Assembly (NCBI GenBank): GCA_040878185.1
Contig: JBBDMS010000003.1
Location: forward strand, 107,560-171,559
Reading direction: 5' to 3'
Source: JAWXBK01 sp040878185
GTDB lineage: Bacteria > Pseudomonadota > Alphaproteobacteria > Dongiales > Dongiaceae
Length of the DNA: 64,000 nucleotides
Under the pieces are notes generated by a model. The model saw only the letters and a list, made by a program, of their open reading frames with translations, was not told where the DNA came from and did no database searches. Below, one piece after another: positions 35,430-43,825 of this stretch. The number at the start of each line of letters is the position of its first letter. The stretch's first letter is position 1. The position numbers and the translations under genes are program-made.

Positions 35430-36161
35430 ATGGGCGTTCAACAGTACATTGATTCGATTGAGAAATTCGCGGATCTCACCGACCCGGCCGAATTAAAGCC
35501 GCGGTTGTCGCGATCGCTCGATGAAATCGGCGTTGGCGCCTGGACCTATACGGTCATCCGGAACTGCGAGGGCTGCTTCGCGCCCCGCTATATGACGACC
35601 TACCCGGAAGAGTGGACCGCCCATTATATCGACAAGGACTATGTGGCGACCGATCCGACCATCCACGCTGTGTCGGGTGGCCTGCGGCCGGTCCGCTGGG
35701 ACGAGCTCGAAACCGATCCCTCGATGACGCGCCGCGGGCGCAAGATGTTCCAGGAAGCGCGCGATTTCGGCCTCCGCAGCGGCGTCACGATGCCGATCCA
35801 CGGGCCGGGCAACGGCTATACCGTGTTCGGCGCCAGCTTCGACCGCGGCGAGAAGGATCTGGCCCGGGACTGGCCGGAGATCCGGTCGGCGCTCCAGCTC
35901 GTCGTTCTGGGGGCCCATGACGGTGCCCTGATGCTGTGGCGGACCGCCGACGACCGCGATGCCGTCCATGTGACCGATCGCGAGCGCGACTGTCTGCTTT
36001 GGACCGCCCGCGGCAAAACCACCTGGGAATGTGCGGCGATCCTGAAGCTTTCGGAAGACACCGTGCGCTTCTATCTCCGCGCGGTGATGGACAAGATGGG
36101 CGTGCATTCCAAACACCACGCGGTGGTCAAGGCCATCACGCTCAACCTTATCGTCCCTTAA
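35430..36161 (+). CDS. LuxR family quorum-sensing regulator
   Basis: A 243-residue protein with an N-terminal autoinducer-binding domain and a C-terminal GerE/LuxR helix-turn-helix (VTDRERDCLLWTARGKTTWECAAILKLSEDTVRFYLRAVMDKMGV). The acyl-homoserine-lactone pocket residues are in place: Trp and Tyr in EEWTAHYIDKDY, Asp-Pro in ATDPT, Trp in PVRWDEL and Gly in RSGVTMP. It lies 230 bases before luxI, so it is the cognate receptor rather than a solo. It should bind the lux box at 36313-36330 when signal accumulates. Confidence 0.92.
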   Translation: MGVQQYIDSIEKFADLTDPAELKPRLSRSLDEIGVGAWTYTVIRNCEGCFAPRYMTTYPEEWTAHYIDKDYVATDPTIHAVSGGLRPVRWDELETDPSMTRRGRKMFQEARDFGLRSGVTMPIHGPGNGYTVFGASFDRGEKDLARDWPEIRSALQLVVLGAHDGALMLWRTADDRDAVHVTDRERDCLLWTARGKTTWECAAILKLSEDTVRFYLRAVMDKMGVHSKHHAVVKAITLNLIVP

Positions 36162-36312
36162 CCCGCCTCCAGAGGCTATCCAACAAACTCGAAACGGGAC
36201 GTTCCTAAGGGCGCCCCGGGATTTTAGATTCCGACGACCGATTCTGGACGGCTCGTCGTGACGATGGATTCGGTGGCCCTGCTTCGGGGGATCAACTTCG
36301 GATTTCGGGAAT

Positions 36313-36330
36313 CCCACCAGTTCTGGCGGG
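36313..36330. promoter_or_regulatory. lux box (las/rhl type) upstream of luxI
   Basis: CCCACCAG-TT-CTGGCGGG is an 18-bp palindrome with 7 of 8 arm positions paired, matching the CTACCAG-AT-CTGGTAG-type consensus of LasR/RhlR-like sites. Its centre is about 70 bases before the luxI ATG. If it overlaps the -35 region as usual, transcription would start near 36364. No second copy is visible before luxR. Confidence 0.75.
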
Positions 36331-36390
36331 GTGTCGGAGTCCGTGCGTCATGGTTGGTTGTTCCCCGAGGTTTTCTTTGGGGAGGCTGTC

Positions 36391-37032
36391 ATGATCCTCA
36401 CTGTTACACGGCAGAACGCCCGGTTTTATCCGGATCTGCTGCGCCAGATGCATCGGCTCCGCTGTCGCGTGTTCCGCGACCGGCTTGGCTGGGACGTTGA
36501 GGTGGAGGACGGCGAAGAGCGCGACGAGTTCGACAAGCTCGATCCGGTCTATCTGCTGGCACTCGACGACCAGGAAGAAGTGGTTGGCTCGTGGCGCCTG
36601 CTGCCCACGACGGGCCCCTACATGCTGAAAGATACGTTCCCGGAACTGCTGGAAGGCCAGCCGGCGCCGGAGCATCCGCGAATCTGGGAATGCAGCCGCT
36701 TCTCGGTCGATATGCCGCAGGGCTGCCGCGACGGCCTCGCCGCGATCAACAGCATCACCGGTGAGCTTTTCCACGGCATGGTCGAATTCTGCATGGCAAA
36801 CGGCATCAACGAGATGGTCACCGTTTACGACCTTCGCGTTGCACGCATTCTGCCCCGGGTCGGTTGCCGGCCGCGGCAGACCACTGCAGTCCGCCGGATC
36901 GGCATTACCAAAGCATTGGCCGGATGGTTCCCGATCAATCCGGACGTTCTCGCCAACATCGAACAGGCGACAGGCATTCGCGAGTCCGTTCTCGCTCACA
37001 GCCTGCCGGCACAGCTCGAACAGGCTGCCTGA
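36391..37032 (+). CDS. luxI: acyl-homoserine-lactone synthase (LuxI family)
   Basis: A 213-residue autoinducer synthase from the ATG at 36391 with GGGGAGG upstream. The invariant residues are visible: Arg and Phe in RCRVFRDRLGW, Trp of the same motif, the acidic pair in DEFDKLDPVYL, Arg in GSWRLLPTTGPYML, and Glu and Arg in WECSRFSV. It should join S-adenosylmethionine to an acyl-ACP or acyl-CoA. The acyl chain cannot be read from the sequence. It heads an operon that contains two acyl-activating enzymes, which raises the possibility of an unusual, CoA-derived acyl group. Confidence 0.93.
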   Translation: MILTVTRQNARFYPDLLRQMHRLRCRVFRDRLGWDVEVEDGEERDEFDKLDPVYLLALDDQEEVVGSWRLLPTTGPYMLKDTFPELLEGQPAPEHPRIWECSRFSVDMPQGCRDGLAAINSITGELFHGMVEFCMANGINEMVTVYDLRVARILPRVGCRPRQTTAVRRIGITKALAGWFPINPDVLANIEQATGIRESVLAHSLPAQLEQAA

Positions 37033-37069
37033 TATTCCCGACTTCTCCCGTGCCCAAAGGAGCATTGGA

Positions 37070-37357
37070 ATGACCATGACCAAGAGCGAAACGCTCGAGC
37101 CGACGGCCCTGCGTTCGACCGAACAGATGCGCGAAGCGCACGCGATCATCGAAAGCCTGCAGTATCTGCAGGAGGTCGCGCTGCGTATCAATCTCGTCTT
37201 CGAATCGCACTTGATCGGCGTTGCCGGCCAGAGCATTCGCGAATCGATTACCCATTCGGTGAAGATCGTGTCGGCGCAGATGGCTGCGCGCGACAACGAC
37301 AATACGCACCCGTCTTTCGGTCAGCGGCGGTCCAGCGGCCGTCCACATGACGCCTGA
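37070..37357 (+). CDS. 95-residue protein of unknown function between luxI and P450
   Basis: Starts at an ATG with AAAGGAG eight bases upstream, 37 bases after luxI. The predicted protein is mostly helical, with a central amphipathic stretch (IIESLQYLQEVALRINLVFESHLIGVAGQSIRE begins near residue 28), no signal peptide and no helix-turn-helix. It does not resemble the RsaL-type repressors sometimes found beside luxI. It may be a quorum-sensing modulator or an accessory protein of the biosynthetic operon; I recognise no family. Confidence 0.65.
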   Translation: MTMTKSETLEPTALRSTEQMREAHAIIESLQYLQEVALRINLVFESHLIGVAGQSIRESITHSVKIVSAQMAARDNDNTHPSFGQRRSSGRPHDA

Positions 37358-37378
37358 GGGATCGGGAGGACGCCATTG

Positions 37379-38767
37379 ATGGCAATCTCGACGGCCGCTC
37401 CGGGTACGGTTCAATGCCCTGCCTCCTCCCGGATTGCCCGCGTGCCGGGCTGGCCGATCGTCGGTGTCCTCCCGCAACTGCGCCGGGATCCGCTCGCATT
37501 CTTCGCCGATCTGGGGCGTATCCCGGGTCGGGCCGTGGAAATGCGGCTCGGATTCCGGCGCGCTCTCTTTCCGACATCGCCGGCTTTGATCAAGCATGTG
37601 ATGCAGGACAATGCGCGGAACTACCGAAAGAGTGACTATGTGGCGTTGCTGAAGCCTATGCTCGGCGACGGCATCTTTCTCGCCGAGGGCGAGGCCTGGC
37701 TCGCCCAGCGTCGGACATCGGCGAAAGGGTTTCAGGGGTTCGAGTATCCGCGTCTCGTCGCGGCGATGAACGACGCGGCATCCGACATGGTTCGGCGCTG
37801 GGAAGAGGAAGCGCGGCGCGGCCGGCCGGTCGATCTTGCCGAAGAGATGATGCGGGTCACCCTCGACATCATCATGCGCGCGCTGTTCAGCGTCACGCTC
37901 GACGATCGCTATGAATCGGTTTACAGCGCGCTGACCTTTCTGCTGCGCGATGCCGAACGCCGGGTTTGGGCTGTCGTCAATGTTCCCTTCGGCGTTCCGA
38001 CGCCGCGCAATCGCCGCGTAGCCGCCGCGCAGCGCGTGATCGATGAGTTCGTGGAATCCGTTGTCGCGCAGCGCCAGAAAGAAGGCACGCCGCGCGGCGA
38101 CCTGCTCGATATCTTCATTGCAGCCTACAGCGATCGTCCGGCCGACGGGCCGGCGCCCAATCTGCTGATCGACGAGGTGCGCAGTTTCATTCTGGCTGGC
38201 CACGAAACGACCGCCAATGCGCTGAGCTGGGTCTGGTGGATCGGCGACAGGCATCGCGACGCCATGCGGGGCATGCGCGAGGAAATCGACAATGTGATGC
38301 TGACCGGCGACGCAACGATCGATGTGTTGCGCCGGCTCGACTATGTCGGTCAGGTGTTCCACGAAACCATGCGCCTTTATCCGCCGGTCTGGACGATGTC
38401 GCGCGCAGCGATCGAGGACGATCAGTTCGAGGATATGCCGATTGCGGCCGGCACGAACATGATTCTGTGCCCCTATGCGGTGCAGCGGAATCCCGAGCTG
38501 TGGCCCGATCCCGACACGTTCCGGCCCGAACGCTTCGCGGGTCGCGACGAGCGCGGCTCCGAGCGATATTCCTATTTCCCCTTCGGCGGCGGCCCGCGGC
38601 GATGCCTGGGCGAGCAGTTTGCGCTTTGGGAAGCGCGAGTCATTCTGGGACTGCTGCTGCGCCGTTTCGACGTTGAAATCGAACCCGGGCAGAATGTCGT
38701 GCCGGAGCCAATGATCACGCTTCGGCCGAGTGGACCGATCATGGCACGCATCCGCACCCGAAACTGA
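37379..38767 (+). CDS. cytochrome P450
   Basis: A 462-residue soluble P450 with GGGAGG before its ATG. The I-helix oxygen-binding motif is AGHETTA (Ala273), the K-helix ExxR is Glu329-Arg332 and the haem loop is FPFGGGPRRCLG with Cys409 as the iron ligand. It resembles the CYP102/CYP4-like and terpene/fatty-acid class rather than camphor-type enzymes; it has no fused reductase. It lies 21 bases after the 95-residue gene and 18 before the MFS gene, within the presumed quorum-controlled operon, and would hydroxylate a precursor or product. Confidence 0.9.
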   Translation: MAISTAAPGTVQCPASSRIARVPGWPIVGVLPQLRRDPLAFFADLGRIPGRAVEMRLGFRRALFPTSPALIKHVMQDNARNYRKSDYVALLKPMLGDGIFLAEGEAWLAQRRTSAKGFQGFEYPRLVAAMNDAASDMVRRWEEEARRGRPVDLAEEMMRVTLDIIMRALFSVTLDDRYESVYSALTFLLRDAERRVWAVVNVPFGVPTPRNRRVAAAQRVIDEFVESVVAQRQKEGTPRGDLLDIFIAAYSDRPADGPAPNLLIDEVRSFILAGHETTANALSWVWWIGDRHRDAMRGMREEIDNVMLTGDATIDVLRRLDYVGQVFHETMRLYPPVWTMSRAAIEDDQFEDMPIAAGTNMILCPYAVQRNPELWPDPDTFRPERFAGRDERGSERYSYFPFGGGPRRCLGEQFALWEARVILGLLLRRFDVEIEPGQNVVPEPMITLRPSGPIMARIRTRN

Positions 38768-38785
38768 TACCGAAACATACTGACC

Positions 38786-40030
38786 ATGCACAGGCCCGTG
38801 CTCCTGGTCTTCCTCGCCATGCTCAGCCTGGCGATTGTGACACCCGTGATGCCCTATCGCGCGATGGAGCTCGGGGCGTCGCCGTTCATGGTCGCCTTCA
38901 TCATGGCGTTCGATACCGTGATGCTGGTGCTGACCGCTTTCCTGTGGGGGCGCTTCAGCGATCGCATCGGCCGCAAACCCGTCATCCTGCTGACGCTGGC
39001 CGTGATGCCGCTTTCCAATGCGATCCTCGCCATGGGCGACAGCTATTTCTGGCTTCTGGTTGCACGCTGCCTCGCCGGTCTTGGAGCCGCGGCCATACCG
39101 GTGCTGCAGGCCTACATCGTCGATGCGACGGATGAAGGCACGCGTACGCGCGGGATGGCGCATTTCAATGGCGCGTGGGCGCTGGCCTTCGTCGTCGGCC
39201 CCCTTATTGCCTATTTGCTGAGCCGCATGTCGGACAATTCTCATGTGATGATCGGCTGGTCGGTTACCGGCATCGCGATCGTCACGCTGGTCCTCGCGTC
39301 GCTGCTGCTGCGCCGGATCGTGCCGCCGCGGGCCAAAGAGCAGCCGGTCGAGACGGTGGTTGTGGCGCCCGAGGTCGGCAAGGGGGCGCTCGGCATGCTT
39401 CGCTGGCTCGGTCACGGTATCTCGCCGTCGATGCTGAAGCGTGCTTTCGCGCTTCCGATTGCGGCGATGACCGTCCTCGCTCTGGTCTGGGCACAGCTCG
39501 ACGGAACGGTCGGGGTTTGGACCAGCGTGCAGCTCAACTGGGGTGCGAAGGAATTGTCGCTCGCCTATCTGGCTGCCGGCGTCGCCGGCTTTGTAACGCA
39601 GTTCTGGTTTACCGAGCGCGCGGCGCGCTGGTTCGGCCTGGTACCGCTGTCGATCGGTTCGACATTGGTGGTCGCGGGTAGCCTGTTACTCCCGGTCTTC
39701 TGGATCGAGCCCTGGTCGCTGCTCGTCGCGATGACGCTCGCCGGTGCGGGCGCCGCAACCGCCAACTCCTGCTATGCGAGCCTGTTCTCCAAAGCAGCGC
39801 CGCCGAACGAGCAGGGCGCCGCGATGGGGCTCTGCCATACCGGCACGAATGCGGCCTGGATCGTCGGGCCGCTCCTCGGCGGCTTCGTCTTCCAGGTGAT
39901 TTCGCCGTCGGCCCCGTTCCTGGTTGGTGTCGCGGCCGCTATTATCGCCACGGGCCTGTTGATTCTGCTGCCATTGACGCGATCGGACTCGTCGACTCCG
40001 GTATCCAGCGAGGCGCGCGGCAATGCTTAA
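38786..40030 (+). CDS. MFS transporter (drug-efflux type)
   Basis: A 414-residue, roughly 12-helix major facilitator with motif A as GRFSDRIGRKPVIL between helices 2 and 3 and the ARCLAGLGAAAIPVLQAYI helix typical of TetA-like DHA1 exporters. It overlaps the first ligase gene by eight bases. In this operon the likely task is export of the product, or self-protection from it. Confidence 0.88.
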   Translation: MHRPVLLVFLAMLSLAIVTPVMPYRAMELGASPFMVAFIMAFDTVMLVLTAFLWGRFSDRIGRKPVILLTLAVMPLSNAILAMGDSYFWLLVARCLAGLGAAAIPVLQAYIVDATDEGTRTRGMAHFNGAWALAFVVGPLIAYLLSRMSDNSHVMIGWSVTGIAIVTLVLASLLLRRIVPPRAKEQPVETVVVAPEVGKGALGMLRWLGHGISPSMLKRAFALPIAAMTVLALVWAQLDGTVGVWTSVQLNWGAKELSLAYLAAGVAGFVTQFWFTERAARWFGLVPLSIGSTLVVAGSLLLPVFWIEPWSLLVAMTLAGAGAATANSCYASLFSKAAPPNEQGAAMGLCHTGTNAAWIVGPLLGGFVFQVISPSAPFLVGVAAAIIATGLLILLPLTRSDSSTPVSSEARGNA

Positions 40031-41567
40031 CGTCGCCACCTATCTCGATTCGACTACGCGACGGCTGCCCGATGGCGTCGCGGTGCGACATCGTGGCCGC
40101 TCTTATACCTACCGCCAGATCCAGGCGATGGCCGACAGCATGGCGATAGGCCTGATGACGAATGGCATCGGCCGCGGCAGCCGCGTCGCGCTCTGTTCAA
40201 CGGTACGCCCCGGTTTCGTGGCGGCGTTCTTCGGCATTCTCAAGACCGGCGCGACGCTGGTCGGATTCGACGACGCGTGGAACCGCCACGATTTCGAACG
40301 CCTGATCGAGGATTGCGAAGTCGATGCGATCATCTGTTCGGCCGATCGCGGCGACAGCGTGCTGGCCGAGACGTTGGCGGCCGCGGTGACCGCCACCGGC
40401 CGGCCGGTTCCGATCTGGACCCTGCCGGTAACGCCCGGCGCGAACATGCCCGGCACCGGCTTTGCGTCGGTCTCGGAATGGCATGCGGCGTCGAACAGCG
40501 ATGTCGTCGCGGCGTCGGTGGCACCCGACGAGGTCGCAACGATTGCCTTTACTTCGGGCACGACCGGCGTGCGCAAGGGCGCGCAAATCACGCACGGCAA
40601 TCTCTATGCGATGACGCTTCTCACCATGCCGCTCGCGGCGCGCGAGGCCTGCGCGCGGCGCCTGGCGCCGGGCAAGTACGAAGGCATCATGGCGCAGTTC
40701 TTTTTGCTGCTGGCGCCGATCTTCATGGGCGACACGATCGTGCTTTGTGACACGCGCGATCCGGACGAGACGCTGAGGATGATCGCGACGGAAGGCGTCA
40801 CTTACCTGCTCGAGATGCCGATCTTCTATCACGACCTGATTGCGCATGCCGGCAAGGCCGATACCGCCACGATCCGCCGTAATCTCAAGATCTGCGTGAC
40901 CGGCGGCGCGGCCTTTCCACCGGCCTGGTACGAAGAATTCGTCAGGCTTTACGGCACGCCGATCCTGCCCGGCTATGGCGCGACCGAAACCACCACGGCG
41001 GTCACCTGGTGTCTTGAGCGCGACGGCTATGTCCGCGGCAAGGTCGGCCGGCCGATCCCCGGCGTGAAGCTGCGCATTCTGGCCGAAGACGGATCGGTCC
41101 GGCCCGCGGGATCCGAAGGCGAGATTGCGGTCTCGTCGCCCGGCGTGATGAAGGGCTATTACGGCATGCCCAAGGATACGGCGCGCGTACTGCAGAATGG
41201 CTGGTACATGACCGGCGATCGCGGGCTGATCGATGGCGACGGACATCTGGTCGTCATTGGCCGGCTCGACGACAAGATCACCAGCGGCTACCACCGCATC
41301 GATCCGACCGCCGTCGAAAATGCGCTCTGTGCGCATCCGGGCGTGTCGCTCGCCGCGGTCATCGGCGTTCCCGACGAGGTGCTCGGCGAGCGCGCCAAGG
41401 CGTTCATCGTTCTCAATCCCGGGGTTTCGGCCGATCCGGATGCGCTGCGCGACTGGCTCGCCGACCAGATGCCGGCCTGGATGATCCCCGACCTGATCGA
41501 ATTCCGGCCAACCCTGCCATTGACCGCCACGGGCAAGGTCGCTCGCGCCGCGCTGCGGGGTACGTAA
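40023..41567 (+). CDS. AMP-forming acyl/aryl ligase, copy 1
   Basis: A 514-residue ANL-superfamily enzyme. P-loop: FTSGTTGVRKG, where the usual Pro is Arg. A5-type motif: GYGATETTTAV. A7: TGDRGLIDGDGHLVVIGRLDD, where the usual Lys of GRxKD is Asp. The C-terminal catalytic Lys is present in TATGKVAR. The family activates a carboxylate as acyl-AMP, then usually makes the CoA thioester. No carrier-protein domain is attached. Atypical residues around the hinge suggest an unusual substrate. It starts within the end of the MFS gene and is followed four bases after its stop by a close copy. Confidence 0.88.
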   Translation: MLNVATYLDSTTRRLPDGVAVRHRGRSYTYRQIQAMADSMAIGLMTNGIGRGSRVALCSTVRPGFVAAFFGILKTGATLVGFDDAWNRHDFERLIEDCEVDAIICSADRGDSVLAETLAAAVTATGRPVPIWTLPVTPGANMPGTGFASVSEWHAASNSDVVAASVAPDEVATIAFTSGTTGVRKGAQITHGNLYAMTLLTMPLAAREACARRLAPGKYEGIMAQFFLLLAPIFMGDTIVLCDTRDPDETLRMIATEGVTYLLEMPIFYHDLIAHAGKADTATIRRNLKICVTGGAAFPPAWYEEFVRLYGTPILPGYGATETTTAVTWCLERDGYVRGKVGRPIPGVKLRILAEDGSVRPAGSEGEIAVSSPGVMKGYYGMPKDTARVLQNGWYMTGDRGLIDGDGHLVVIGRLDDKITSGYHRIDPTAVENALCAHPGVSLAAVIGVPDEVLGERAKAFIVLNPGVSADPDALRDWLADQMPAWMIPDLIEFRPTLPLTATGKVARAALRGT

Positions 41568-41571
41568 GTCC

Positions 41572-43110
41572 ATGCTCAACATCGCGACATATCTCGATTC
41601 GAGCGCGCGGCGCTGTCCCGATGTGATCGCCGTGCGTCATCGCGGCCGGTCGTTCACCTACAGCCATATCCAGTCGATGGCGAACGGGCTGACGGTCGAA
41701 CTGCTGCGGCGCGGTCTTGGTCGCGGCAGCCGCGTCGCGCTCTGCACGACGCTGCGCCCCGGTTTTGTCGCCGCCTATTTCGGTGTCATCAAGACAGGTG
41801 CGACGCTGGTCGGTTTCGATCACCTCTGGACCCGGGGCGAATTCGCCGAGGTGATCAAGGAGTGCGACATCGACGCGATCATCTGTTCCTCCGAGCGCGG
41901 CAGCGACGAGCTGGCCGAAACGCTGCTCGGCGCGGTGCAGGATACCGGCCGGCAGATTCCGGTCTGGACCCTGCCGATGGATCCGATATCCGATGAAATG
42001 AAATCGGAATACGCGCTGATCAGCCACTGGTTTGACACGCGTCATGGCGACGTTCCGGCCGCTCCCGTGATGCCCGATGAGGTCGCGACGATCGCCTTCA
42101 CCTCCGGCACGATGGGCGTGCGCAAGGGCGCGCAGATCACGCATGGCAATATCGCGGCGATGACGCTGCTGACGATGCCGCTCGCGGCACCCGAAGCCTG
42201 CGAACGCCGGCTGGCGCCGGGCGACTATGAAGGCATCATGGCGCAGCTTTTCCTGCTGCTGTTGCCGGTCTTTATGGCCAATACGATCGTACTGTGCGAC
42301 ACGCGCGATCCCGAAGAGGTGCTGAAGATCGTCGCTGACGAGGGCATCACCTATCTACTCGAGATGCCGATCTTTTATCACGATCTGATCGCGCATGCGG
42401 ACAAGGCGGACATCGCCGCGATCCGCCGCAATCTGAAACTCTGCGTCACCGGCGGTGCCGCCTTTCCGCTGAGCTGGTATGAAGAGTTCGTTGCACAGTT
42501 CGGGGTACCGATCCTGCCCGGCTATGGCGCGACCGAAACCACCACAGCGGTCTCCTGGTGCCTCGAACGCGACGGTTATGTGCGCGGCAAAGTCGGTCGC
42601 CCGATCCCCGGTGTTAAAGTCCGCATCCTGGCGGAAGACGGTTCGATCCGTCCGATGGGTGTCGAAGGCGAAATCGCGGTCGCCTCGCCCGGCGTGATGA
42701 AGGGCTACTACAACATGCCCAAGGAAACCGCCCGGGTGCTGCAGAACGGCTGGTACCGCACCGGCGATGGCGGACTGATCGATACTGACGGGCATCTCGT
42801 GGTGTTCGGCCGTCTCGACGACAAGATCATGAGCGGTTACCACCGCATCGACCCGACCGCGGTCGAAAATGCGCTCTGCGCGCATCCGCAGGTTTCGCTG
42901 GCTGCCGTCGTCGGCGTGCCCGACGGCGTGCTCGGCGAACGCGCCAAGGCCTATATCGTGCTCAATCCCGGTGCGTCGGCCGATTCCGATGCACTGCGCG
43001 GGTGGCTTGCCGACCGTATGCCGACCTGGATGGTGCCGGATTCGATCGAGTTCCGCCCCTCGCTGCCCTTGACCGCGACCGGCAAGGTGGCGCGCGCCGC
43101 CCTGCGCTAG
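41572..43110 (+). CDS. AMP-forming acyl/aryl ligase, copy 2
   Basis: A 512-residue paralogue, identical to copy 1 at most positions by eye over its whole length, with long stretches of identical nucleotides too (for example around 40970 and 42520). P-loop FTSGTMGVRKG, GYGATETTTAV, GRLDDKIMSGYHRIDP and a catalytic Lys in TATGKVAR share the same unusual variants as copy 1. Retention of two intact copies suggests two related substrates or a heteromeric enzyme. It is the last gene of the run and converges on the gene at 43140. Confidence 0.88.
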   Translation: MLNIATYLDSSARRCPDVIAVRHRGRSFTYSHIQSMANGLTVELLRRGLGRGSRVALCTTLRPGFVAAYFGVIKTGATLVGFDHLWTRGEFAEVIKECDIDAIICSSERGSDELAETLLGAVQDTGRQIPVWTLPMDPISDEMKSEYALISHWFDTRHGDVPAAPVMPDEVATIAFTSGTMGVRKGAQITHGNIAAMTLLTMPLAAPEACERRLAPGDYEGIMAQLFLLLLPVFMANTIVLCDTRDPEEVLKIVADEGITYLLEMPIFYHDLIAHADKADIAAIRRNLKLCVTGGAAFPLSWYEEFVAQFGVPILPGYGATETTTAVSWCLERDGYVRGKVGRPIPGVKVRILAEDGSIRPMGVEGEIAVASPGVMKGYYNMPKETARVLQNGWYRTGDGGLIDTDGHLVVFGRLDDKIMSGYHRIDPTAVENALCAHPQVSLAAVVGVPDGVLGERAKAYIVLNPGASADSDALRGWLADRMPTWMVPDSIEFRPSLPLTATGKVARAALR

Positions 43111-43139
43111 ACGCTCGCGCGACACCGTCCCCGGCGCGA

Positions 43140-43733
43140 TTACCGCTCGACCTGGATTTCGATTCCCGCGCTCTTCGCGCCCTCACGCACAGCGGCGATG
43201 AATTCGCGATGCGAGGCAGGCGTCACCACGATATGCCGGCCGCTCGTGAGTACGATTTCCACAGCCTCGTCCGGATCGGTCATGTAGATCCGGTGTGCGC
43301 CCCAATCGCGGTTCCAGAACCAGCCGTAGGTTCCGAATAGTCCTCTGGTTGCCATCAGCGCGATCGGTTTGGTCGGGGCCCAGACGGGCGGCGCGCGCAG
43401 GATCGCAATATCGGCCAGGCGCCAGGCGATCGGGCCGACCGTGCGCATCACGGCAACGCGCTGCGCATCGACCAGGAAGCCGCGGGGACGGAACGACGCG
43501 GCGATTCCCAGCGCCATCGCGAACGGAATCGGCAAAGCAAGCGCCCAGTACTTGCCGTAAACGGCCGCGAAAATGATCCCCACGAGGGCCGGCAAGGCGA
43601 GCCCGACGCCATAGGCGAGCGTCTGGCTCAACAGGAGCTGTCGGGGCGCCAGCCTGGCGGGGAAGAAGGCCGGCATGGTCCCGATCGGGGAGCGTCCGGC
43701 CCGCTGCGCTTTGTTTCTGGGTTGGTCCGTCAT
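43140..43733 (-). CDS. PH-like domain membrane protein of unknown function
   Basis: A 197-residue protein with two adjacent membrane segments (about residues 35-90: LSQTLAYGVGLALPALVGIIFAAVYG and a second ALALPIPFAMALGIAA) followed by a soluble part ending in DPDEAVEIVLTSGRHIVVTPASHREFIAAVRE. The layout matches bacterial PH-domain membrane proteins. It is monocistronic as far as I can see. The role is unknown. Confidence 0.6.
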   Translation of the reverse strand: MTDQPRNKAQRAGRSPIGTMPAFFPARLAPRQLLLSQTLAYGVGLALPALVGIIFAAVYGKYWALALPIPFAMALGIAASFRPRGFLVDAQRVAVMRTVGPIAWRLADIAILRAPPVWAPTKPIALMATRGLFGTYGWFWNRDWGAHRIYMTDPDEAVEIVLTSGRHIVVTPASHREFIAAVREGAKSAGIEIQVER

Positions 43734-43825
43734 CGTTCTGCGTGCTGGTCCGCCGGATCGGTTGACGGGCTAGTATAGGATTTACGGGCGCGATGCCGCA
43801 GCGGGATAACGGGAGAGGACGTGCG

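Noticed and set aside
36935..39415. Long minus-strand open frame opposite luxI, P450 and MFS
   Set aside because: It crosses three well-supported genes and has only low-complexity His/Arg-rich sequence.
36391..43110. Direct assignment of the signal as p-coumaroyl- or isovaleryl-HSL
   Set aside because: The ligases are not recognisable as 4-coumarate or branched-chain ligases and LuxI specificity cannot be read by eye; kept only as a hypothesis.
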